DNA of 64,000 bases from Amycolatopsis japonica (GTDB taxonomy: Bacteria > Actinomycetota > Actinomycetes > Mycobacteriales > Pseudonocardiaceae). Within the stretch, counting starts at the first letter, position 1, and each line of letters starts with the position of its first letter. The stretch is from NCBI RefSeq assembly GCF_000732925.1, contig NZ_CP008953.1, positions 5,332,001 through 5,396,000 of the forward strand. Reading direction: 5' to 3'. The notes beneath the pieces were generated by a model, which saw only the letters and a program-made list of their open reading frames with translations, made no database searches and was not told the origin of the DNA. The translations under genes were made by a program, and so were the position numbers. Below are positions 25,184 to 31,647 of this stretch, one piece after another.

Positions 25184-27742
25184 GTGGCACCCCGACCACC
25201 GTGGCGCGCGCTGCTCACGTGTGCCGCCGCGACGGCGATGACCGTCGCCGTCCTGCCGGCTACGCCCGCCGGCGCGGCACCGACCGATCACGAGTCCGAA
25301 GCCGCCACGATCTCCCAAGGCGCCGTCGAAAAGAACCACGCGGGCTTCTCCGGCACCGGGTTCGTGAACTTCGACAACGTCGTCGGCAGCTATGTCGAGT
25401 ACACGGTGAACGCCGCGCAGGCCGGAACCCAGACGCTGACCTTCCGCTACGCCAACGGAACCACGATCGACCGGCCGGTTTCCCTCAGCGTCAACGGCAC
25501 CGCGGCCGGGACGCTGTCGTTCCCCGGCACCGGCGCGTGGACCACCTGGAAGACCGTCACGAAGGACGTCGCACTGGCGGCCGGGGCCAACAAGATCCGC
25601 ACCACCGCCACCACCGCGAACGGCGGCCCCAACGCGGACAAGCTCACCGCGAGCGGAGTGACCGACGCCGAAGCGCCGACGCCGCCGAAGAACCTGGCCG
25701 CCAAGGACATCAAGGCCCGCAGTGCCACGTTCACCTGGGAAGCCGCGACCGACAACGTCGGCGTGGTCCGCTACGACGTCATGCGCGGCGGCAACGTCCT
25801 CAAGTCCGTCGACGGGAACACGCTCACCACGACCGTCGACAACCTGCAGCCGAACACGGCCTACGACATCTCGGTCGGCGCCTTCGACGCGGCCGGGAAC
25901 CCTTCGCAGCAAAGCAATGTCGTCCAGTTCACCACGCCGTCCAGCGGGGACACCACACCCCCGACGGTGCCGGGGAACCTGCGCTCGACGTCGGTGACCG
26001 CGAACAGCGTTTCCTTGGCGTGGAACGCTTCCACGGACGACAGCGGCACCATCGCCGGTTACGACGTGTACCAGGGCACCACGAAGGTCGCGACGACGCC
26101 GTCCCTCGAAGCCACGGTCACCGGCCTGACGGCGAACACGTCGTACACGTTCACGGTGAAGGCCCGTGACCTCGACGGCAACGCTTCGGCCGCGAGCAAC
26201 GCGCTGACCGCGAAGACGAGCGGCGCCGCGGGCGGCGGGATTCCCGAGTACGACAAGGACATCACGAAGGCGGACCTCGCCTGGTCCGTCGACTTCCTGC
26301 CGGACGGCACGGCGCTGGCGACCGAACGGGACCGGTTCGAGATCCTGCGGATCACGCCGTCGGGCGAGAAGACGACGGTCGGCAAGGTCCCCGGCGCGGT
26401 CGGCACCAACGGCGAGGGCGGCCTGCTCGGTATCGCGATCTCGCCGAACTACGCGGCCGATCACGCGATCTACCTGTACCACACCGCGTCCGGCGACAAC
26501 CGGATCGTGAAGATGACCTACGACAACGGAAAGCTGTCTTCGTCGTCGACGCCGGTGCTCACCGGGATCGCCAAGAACCGTTACCACAACGGCGGAAGGC
26601 TGCGGTTCGGCCCGGACGGCAAGCTCTACGCCACCGTCGGCGACGGGCAGAACAAGGACACCGCGCAGAACAAGGGCTCGCTCAACGGGAAGATCCTGCG
26701 GGTCGACCCCGACGGTTCCGCGCCGAGTGACAATCCGTTCTTCTCCACCGGTGGCAACGCCCGCTACGTCTGGAGCTTCGGGCACCGCAACCCGCAGGGC
26801 CTGGCCTGGGATTCGCGTGGTCAGCTGTGGGCTTCGGAGTTCGGCGACGGCAAGCTCGACGAGCTCAACCTGATCCAGAAGGGCGGCAACTTCGGCTGGC
26901 CCCAGTGCGAAGGCACCGAAGGATCCTGCGGCGGCACGGTCGCGCCGAAGAAGACGTGGCCGACCAGTTCCGGCGGGCCGAGCGGGATCGAGATCGTCAA
27001 CGACTGGATCTACGTCGCGGCGGTCACCAGCGCGCAGCTCTTCGCCACGCAGATCAACGCGGCGGGCAACGGCGTCGGTCCGGTGCAGTCGCTGTTCTCC
27101 GGCCGCTGGGGCAGGCTCCGCTCGGTCACCAAGACACCGGACGGCGGGCTGTGGGTCACCTCGACCAACGCGGACAAGAACGGCGGCACACCGAGCGTGA
27201 TCGACAACGTGGTGGTGCGGCTGAAGTTCCCCGGCGGCTCGCAGCCGGGGGCGTTCAAGCTGACCAGTTCCGCGTTCGCCGACAACGCGTCCATCCCGGA
27301 CAAGTTCACCTGCGCCGGTGACGGCACCGCGGGGCAGGACACCTCGCCGCCGCTGGCGTGGAGCGCCGGGACCACGGGCGCCAAGGGGTACGCGATCGTC
27401 TTCGCCGACGTGGCCAACAACGGCAACAAACTGCACTGGGCGATCTGGGACATCCCGGCGTCGGCGGCTTCGCTGCCGGAAGGACTGGGCTCAGGCTTCA
27501 CGGTCCCGAACCAGAACGGCGCCAAGCAGAAGGCCATGGGCAGCGGGGCGAACTCGCAGAAGTACTTCGGCCCCTGCCCCGGCGGCTCCAGCCATCCCTA
27601 CACGTTCACGCTCTACGCGCTGAAGTCGGCGACGGTGCCGGGCTTGTCCTCGTCCTCGACGATGGCGCAGATCGAAACGGCCATCAAGAACGCTTCGACG
27701 GCCAACGTCAAGCTACGCGGCAAATCCAGCGCCGCGTCCTGA
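25184..27742 (+). CDS. Secreted PQQ/sorbosone-type sugar dehydrogenase with CBM35, FN3 and PEBP domains
   Basis: An 852-aa secreted protein. Residues 1-31 are a signal peptide; about 32-160 a CBM35/CBM6-like module (VEYTVNAAQAGTQTLTFRYA, NGTAAGTLSF). Two fibronectin type III repeats follow (about 165-250 and 255-345). Residues about 350-690 form a six-bladed propeller of the soluble glucose/sorbosone dehydrogenase family (GEGGLLGIAISPNYA, NGGRLRFGPDGKLYATVGD, GHRNPQGLAWD). Residues about 695-852 are a PEBP/YbhB-like domain (SPPLAWSAGTTGAKGYAIV, HPYTFTLYAL). The carbohydrate-binding and FN3 parts suggest oxidation of sugars on a polymer. Start GTG 25184 has GGAGG 5 nt upstream; ATG 25172 is in frame but without one. 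PQQ dependence is inferred from the fold. Confidence 0.88.
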   Translation: MAPRPPWRALLTCAAATAMTVAVLPATPAGAAPTDHESEAATISQGAVEKNHAGFSGTGFVNFDNVVGSYVEYTVNAAQAGTQTLTFRYANGTTIDRPVSLSVNGTAAGTLSFPGTGAWTTWKTVTKDVALAAGANKIRTTATTANGGPNADKLTASGVTDAEAPTPPKNLAAKDIKARSATFTWEAATDNVGVVRYDVMRGGNVLKSVDGNTLTTTVDNLQPNTAYDISVGAFDAAGNPSQQSNVVQFTTPSSGDTTPPTVPGNLRSTSVTANSVSLAWNASTDDSGTIAGYDVYQGTTKVATTPSLEATVTGLTANTSYTFTVKARDLDGNASAASNALTAKTSGAAGGGIPEYDKDITKADLAWSVDFLPDGTALATERDRFEILRITPSGEKTTVGKVPGAVGTNGEGGLLGIAISPNYAADHAIYLYHTASGDNRIVKMTYDNGKLSSSSTPVLTGIAKNRYHNGGRLRFGPDGKLYATVGDGQNKDTAQNKGSLNGKILRVDPDGSAPSDNPFFSTGGNARYVWSFGHRNPQGLAWDSRGQLWASEFGDGKLDELNLIQKGGNFGWPQCEGTEGSCGGTVAPKKTWPTSSGGPSGIEIVNDWIYVAAVTSAQLFATQINAAGNGVGPVQSLFSGRWGRLRSVTKTPDGGLWVTSTNADKNGGTPSVIDNVVVRLKFPGGSQPGAFKLTSSAFADNASIPDKFTCAGDGTAGQDTSPPLAWSAGTTGAKGYAIVFADVANNGNKLHWAIWDIPASAASLPEGLGSGFTVPNQNGAKQKAMGSGANSQKYFGPCPGGSSHPYTFTLYALKSATVPGLSSSSTMAQIETAIKNASTANVKLRGKSSAAS

Positions 27743-27803
27743 GCACGGCCGGGGTGTCCGGAGCGGCGCCGGGCACCCCGACCGTATCCAGTGTGACTGG
27801 AGG

Positions 27804-27844
27804 AACGCCACCCCGTCCGGGATTTCCCGGCGGGGTGGCGTTTT
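27804..27844 (+). terminator. Intrinsic terminator of the sugar dehydrogenase gene
   Basis: AACGCCACCCCG (27804-27815) pairs with CGGGGTGGCGTT (27831-27842), with an inner CCGGGA/TCCCGG stem, and the right arm runs into a TTTT tract. This is the classical rho-independent layout, unlike the palindrome families nearby. Confidence 0.75.
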
Positions 27845-27918
27845 CGTGCGGCCGGCAGGCTTCGGCGCCCGCATGCGGCTTCACCAGGGCACTCGGGACA
27901 CCGTCGGCGGTCCGGCGC

Positions 27919-27975
27919 GTGTCGCGAAAGCCACTTTCGCGACGTGTGATGTCCCGAAAGTGGCTTTCGCGACAC
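27919..27975. repeat. Palindrome E between convergent genes
   Basis: Perfect 21-bp stem GTGTCGCGAAAGCCACTTTCG (27919-27939) with its complement at 27955-27975 and a 15-nt loop. It lies between the dehydrogenase gene (+) and the TetR gene (-), a bidirectional terminator position. Only one copy is present in this window. Confidence 0.75.
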
Positions 27976-28024
27976 GACCGCACCCGGATCAACGTCCCTT
28001 GTGGACAGTCGAGACCGCGATCGT

Positions 28025-28636
28025 TCACCAGCCGAACAGGTTCCGCATGATCCGCGAGCAGCGCTCGGTCATCGCCGCGGCGTCCTGATCCGGCTGGTCG
28101 ATCCACCAGCTGATCAGCGAGTCGACCACGCCGGTCCACACCTGGGCGATCGCCTCGATGTCGCGATCGTCGTCCAGCCCGCGCGAGTGCATCAGCTGGG
28201 CGGCGCCGACCAGCGCGAAGCCGTCGAGCCGGTAGCGGTAGTCGACCGCGACACCGGCGATCTCACCGGTCGAGGGCACCGTCGGGTCGCGTAGCAGCTT
28301 CCAGGCGTACCGGTCGTTGTCGAACGTCTCGAAGATGGCCGCGAGCACCGCGAGCGGCATCCGTTCCGGCGGCTCGCCCTCCTCCGCCATCGTCTCGGCG
28401 ACGCCTTCGGTCAGTCTGTCGCCCGCCCGGTGCAGGCAGGCGAGGTACAGCCCGTCCTTCGAGCCGAAGTACTGGTACAGCAAGGGTTTCGTGACACCGA
28501 CCCGGCGGGCGATCTCCACCATCGACGCCCCGGCGTACCCGTTCTTGCCGAACTCCTCCGTCCCGGCGCGCACGATCTGGGACTCCCGCTCCTCGCGGGG
28601 CACCCCCTTCGTGCCGACGGCCCTTGCTTCTGTCAC
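28025..28636 (-). CDS. TetR/AcrR-family transcriptional regulator
   Basis: A 203-aa regulator. The N-terminal HTH (ASMVEIARRVGVTKPLLYQYFGSKDGLY, read in segments) is typical of TetR repressors, and the helical C-terminal domain should bind an inducer. It is divergent from the sterol-desaturase family gene. The intergenic region carries nested inverted repeats (28642-28697) likely to be its operator, so it probably controls itself and the desaturase gene. Confidence 0.92.
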   Translation of the reverse strand: MTEARAVGTKGVPREERESQIVRAGTEEFGKNGYAGASMVEIARRVGVTKPLLYQYFGSKDGLYLACLHRAGDRLTEGVAETMAEEGEPPERMPLAVLAAIFETFDNDRYAWKLLRDPTVPSTGEIAGVAVDYRYRLDGFALVGAAQLMHSRGLDDDRDIEAIAQVWTGVVDSLISWWIDQPDQDAAAMTERCSRIMRNLFGW

Positions 28637-28641
28637 GGCGG

Positions 28642-28697
28642 TTATCTTACCCTGAGGTAAATGACCCTAGGGTAAGTTACCTGATGGTCAGATAACC
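28642..28697. promoter_or_regulatory. Nested operator between tetR and the sterol desaturase gene
   Basis: Three inverted repeats nest here: the outer GTTATCT (28642-28648) with AGATAAC (28691-28697); TTACC-ctga-GGTAA (28648-28661); and TTACCCT (28648-28654) with AGGGTAA (from about 28670). The repeated GGTAA half-sites in an AT-rich patch are the usual shape of a TetR-family operator covering both divergent promoters. Confidence 0.7.
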
Positions 28698-28721
28698 GGG
28701 GGCGAGACAGGGAGAGGTGCG

Positions 28722-29600
28722 GTGGCGGATTTTCTTGCCCATCTGAGTGACCCGGTGCTGATGGCGACGCCGGTGTTCCTGCTGTTCGTCGCGATCGAGA
28801 TCCTCGCGCTGCACGTGCTGGGACACGACGACAACGTCATCGGCTACAGCGTCAAGGACACCCGCACCAGCATGTCCATGGGCGCGGTGGCGGTGGTGAT
28901 CAACGGCGTCTTCCGCATCGCCATGCTGTTCGTCTTCGCCGCGCTCTACGAACTCGCGCCGGTGAAGTTCAGCCCGCACGACTGGTGGACCTGGGTCCTG
29001 ATGCTGCTGGGCCAGGAGATCGTCTTCTACGCCTACCACCGCGCGAGCCACCGCGTCCGGCTCATGTGGGCGGGTCACCAGGTGCACCATTCGAGCGAGC
29101 ACTACAACTTCTCGACGGCGTTGCGGCAGAAGTGGACCCCGTACTTCCAGCTGCCGTTCTGGTCGATCCTCGCCCTGGCGGGCATCCCACCGTGGATGAT
29201 CCTGACCGGACTGTCGATCGACCTCGTCTACCAGTTCTTCGTGCACACCGAGAAGATCCGGAAGCTGCCGCGCTGGTTCGAGTACGTGTTCAACACGCCT
29301 TCACACCATCGGGTGCACCACGGCAGCGACCAGGAATACCTGGACGCGAACTACGGCGGCATCCTGATCATCTGGGACCGGATGTTCGGCAGTTTCGTGC
29401 CGGAGGGCAAACGCCCGACCTACGGGCTGACCAAGAACGTCGAGTCCTACAACCTGCTCAAGGTCGGCTTCCACGAATACGGCTCGATCCTGCGCGACGT
29501 CCGCGCGGCCGGCTCGTGGCGGGACAAACTCGGTTACGTGTTCGGCCCGCCGGGCTGGCGGCCCAAGGAGGCGCTAAGCGCTCCTGCGCAACGCGGGTGA
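28722..29600 (+). CDS. Sterol desaturase / fatty acid hydroxylase superfamily membrane protein
   Basis: A 292-aa integral membrane di-iron oxygenase. Hydrophobic helices occupy about residues 10-30, 52-78 and 88-105. The three histidine clusters of the superfamily are present: HRASH (106-110), HQVHHSSEH (119-127), and SHHRVHHG near 215. Members hydroxylate or desaturate lipids and sterols; the substrate here is unknown. GTG 28722 follows a GGAGAGG ribosome-binding site. Divergent TetR control is likely. Its last 27 bp overlap the convergent gpgS gene, so the two 3' ends are antisense to each other. Confidence 0.88.
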   Translation: MADFLAHLSDPVLMATPVFLLFVAIEILALHVLGHDDNVIGYSVKDTRTSMSMGAVAVVINGVFRIAMLFVFAALYELAPVKFSPHDWWTWVLMLLGQEIVFYAYHRASHRVRLMWAGHQVHHSSEHYNFSTALRQKWTPYFQLPFWSILALAGIPPWMILTGLSIDLVYQFFVHTEKIRKLPRWFEYVFNTPSHHRVHHGSDQEYLDANYGGILIIWDRMFGSFVPEGKRPTYGLTKNVESYNLLKVGFHEYGSILRDVRAAGSWRDKLGYVFGPPGWRPKEALSAPAQRG

Positions 29601-30578
29601 GTTCTCCGGGCGGATCTCCGGAGGGAGGCTCTCCAGCGGCGGCCGCTGGGTGAGGGTCACGTCGGTGAGCACGAGTTCCCGCTCGACGGCCTCCCCCGCG
29701 CCACGCCGGAACTGGGCGAGCGATGTCGACGGCGGCGCCGCGGAGATCACCCGGCCGCCGCGCTCCAGCCGGTCCATCAGGGTCAGCATGATCTGCGCGG
29801 CCATCCGGCCGAGTGCCTGGGTGCTCTGATGCCGATGGGTCCGATGGCCGAGGTCGACCTGCGCGAGCGCGTCGAGCCCGTGCAGTTCGAGCAGGTCGAT
29901 CAGGTGGCCGACCTCGACGCCGTAATGCGTGACGAACGGGATGCCTTCGAGCACTTCGCGCCGTCCCGCGTACTCGCCGGCCAGCGGCTGGACGAAACCG
30001 GCCAGTTCCGGCCAGTACATGTTGAGCAGCGGACGGGCGACGAGTTCGGTGACCCGGCCGCCGCCGTCGGGTTCGACACCCGCCGCCCCGGCGAGCGGAC
30101 GGTGGTAGAACCCTTTGACGTAGGCGATCGCCGGGTCGGTCAGCAACGGCCCGAGCAGTCCGGTCACGTAGTCCGCGGTGAAATCGCGGAGGTCGCCGTC
30201 GACGAAGACGACGAGGTCCCCGCTGGTTTCGGCGACCCCCTTCCAGAGCGCTTCCCCCTTGCCCGTCAGGCTTTCCAGTTCCGGGAACACCGCGTCCTGC
30301 GCGACGACGTCCGCCCCGGCCGCCGCGGCGACCTCGGCGGTCGCGTCCGTGGAATGGCTGTCCACCACCAGGATCTCGTCCACCAAGGGGAAGCGTTCGA
30401 CGAGTTCGCGCCGGATGGTGCCGACGATCGCGCCCACCGTCTCCGCCTCGTCGCGAGCCGGGATCACCACCGAAACCCGCGTCCCGCGTTTGGCGGCGAC
30501 CAGCTCCGCCGCCCACCAGTCACCCGCCCGGCTGCTGCGCCGCGCGAGCCACGTGCCGACCTCCGCCGATACCCGCAT
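29574..30578 (-). CDS. gpgS: Glucosyl-3-phosphoglycerate synthase
   Basis: A GT81 enzyme that makes glucosyl-3-phosphoglycerate from NDP-glucose and 3-phosphoglycerate, the first step to glucosylglycerate and, in mycobacteria, methylglucose lipopolysaccharide. The 334-aa product shows VSVVIPARDEAETVGAIV, VVDSHSTDAT, the metal-binding DGD in VVFVDGDLRDF, and the GEYAGRREVLEGIPFVTHYGVE region of the active site. ATG 30578 has AAGGGGA upstream. A hairpin sits just upstream of that (30590-30623). Confidence 0.9.
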   Translation of the reverse strand: MRVSAEVGTWLARRSSRAGDWWAAELVAAKRGTRVSVVIPARDEAETVGAIVGTIRRELVERFPLVDEILVVDSHSTDATAEVAAAAGADVVAQDAVFPELESLTGKGEALWKGVAETSGDLVVFVDGDLRDFTADYVTGLLGPLLTDPAIAYVKGFYHRPLAGAAGVEPDGGGRVTELVARPLLNMYWPELAGFVQPLAGEYAGRREVLEGIPFVTHYGVEVGHLIDLLELHGLDALAQVDLGHRTHRHQSTQALGRMAAQIMLTLMDRLERGGRVISAAPPSTSLAQFRRGAGEAVERELVLTDVTLTQRPPLESLPPEIRPENSPALRRSA

Positions 30579-30589
30579 GGCTTCCCCTT

Positions 30590-30623
30590 CCCTCGAAGAT
30601 CACCTCACCGGTGAGCTTCGAGG
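30590..30623 (-). promoter_or_regulatory. Inverted repeat immediately upstream of gpgS
   Basis: CCCTCGAAG (30590-30598) pairs with CTTCGAGGG (30615-30623), enclosing the smaller palindrome CTCACCGGTGAG (30604-30615). It lies 12-45 nt before the gpgS start, so it could be an operator or a leader hairpin that affects translation. Confidence 0.45.
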
Positions 30624-30663
30624 GGAGCTGTTTCCATCCGTCGTCGCCGCGGAAACCGCCGCG

Positions 30664-31587
30664 TTACGCCTGCCCGCCGGAGGTTAACGCCCGGGAGAGG
30701 GCCTCACCCGTCCGTCGCTTGGCGAGATAGAACGCCGCCTCGTGCGGCTTCGCCCCGTTGTCGACCGTGTAGCCGCTGTCCAGGACCCCGTCGGCGCCGG
30801 GGAACAGCCCGCTGAGGTCGGGCCGGGCGGCGACGAGGTCGTCCCGGTCGGCCAGGTTGACCCAGCTCGCGACGCCGGGCGGGACGGACGGCGGCTGCGG
30901 GCGGGTCCGTTCGTAGACGACCGTGCGCAGGCCCAGCGGCGAGCCGAGGGTGAGCAGCAGCGGCAACGGACGGCCGTGCAGATGGGCGGCCTCATAAGCG
31001 ACGACGGAACCGAGGGAATGCCCGATGATCGCCTCGGTCTCCGGCCCGATGTGCTCGGCGACGCGGGCCTGCACGCGTTCCCGGATCGTCTCGTCGGTGA
31101 GGTACAGCGTCACCTGCTTGAGTGCCTTGACCACCACGCGTTCGGCGAACGCCACCCCGAGCCGCGCGAACGGCTTCAGCCGCACCAGCGCGTTCAGCAC
31201 CGGGCGGGCGGCCGCGCGCACGCCCTGGGTCTCCCCCGCCGGACCGCCGAGCAGGTCCAGTTCGGTCTTCGCCCGGTTCCGGTCCGCCTCGCTCGACGCC
31301 GAAGAAGCCGCGTTCCGGAGCCATTCCGCCGCCAGCGCTTCGGCGAGCGCCCACTCGTCCGGGGTGAGTTCGTCCGCGCCGCCCTGCTGGCCGTCCTTGA
31401 GGAAAAGGTCACCGTAGAAGGCCATCCGCGCGTCGCCGGGCCGGGCGTCGCGCCACAGGGTGTCGGCCAGCGCGGCGTCACCGGCGAGCCGGATACCGCC
31501 CGCCAGGCTCGGCAGCCATTCCGCCTCGAGCGTGTCCGCGGACTTCTGTTCCTGGGCGATGCCGTGCACCAGAACGATCCGAGCCAT
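30664..31587 (-). CDS. Alpha/beta-hydrolase (lipase-like), divergent partner of the caspase-like gene
   Basis: A 307-aa serine hydrolase. The N-terminal IVLVHGIAQEQ forms the first strand and oxyanion His-Gly, and the nucleophile elbow is GHSLGS with Ser191 (IIGHSLGSVVAYEAAHL). A later LLTLGSPLGLRTVVYERTRP block is typical of this intracellular esterase/lipase branch. There is no signal peptide. It is transcribed away from the caspase/NTPase gene with only about 60 bp between the starts, so both probably share one control region. A role as an effector or as a housekeeping esterase cannot be separated from sequence alone. Confidence 0.8.
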   Translation of the reverse strand: MARIVLVHGIAQEQKSADTLEAEWLPSLAGGIRLAGDAALADTLWRDARPGDARMAFYGDLFLKDGQQGGADELTPDEWALAEALAAEWLRNAASSASSEADRNRAKTELDLLGGPAGETQGVRAAARPVLNALVRLKPFARLGVAFAERVVVKALKQVTLYLTDETIRERVQARVAEHIGPETEAIIGHSLGSVVAYEAAHLHGRPLPLLLTLGSPLGLRTVVYERTRPQPPSVPPGVASWVNLADRDDLVAARPDLSGLFPGADGVLDSGYTVDNGAKPHEAAFYLAKRRTGEALSRALTSGGQA

Positions 31588-31647
31588 GGCGCACAGTATC
31601 GCGGGCCGCCCTTGCCGGTGGCCGCCCGATGAGACAAAGTGATCTCC

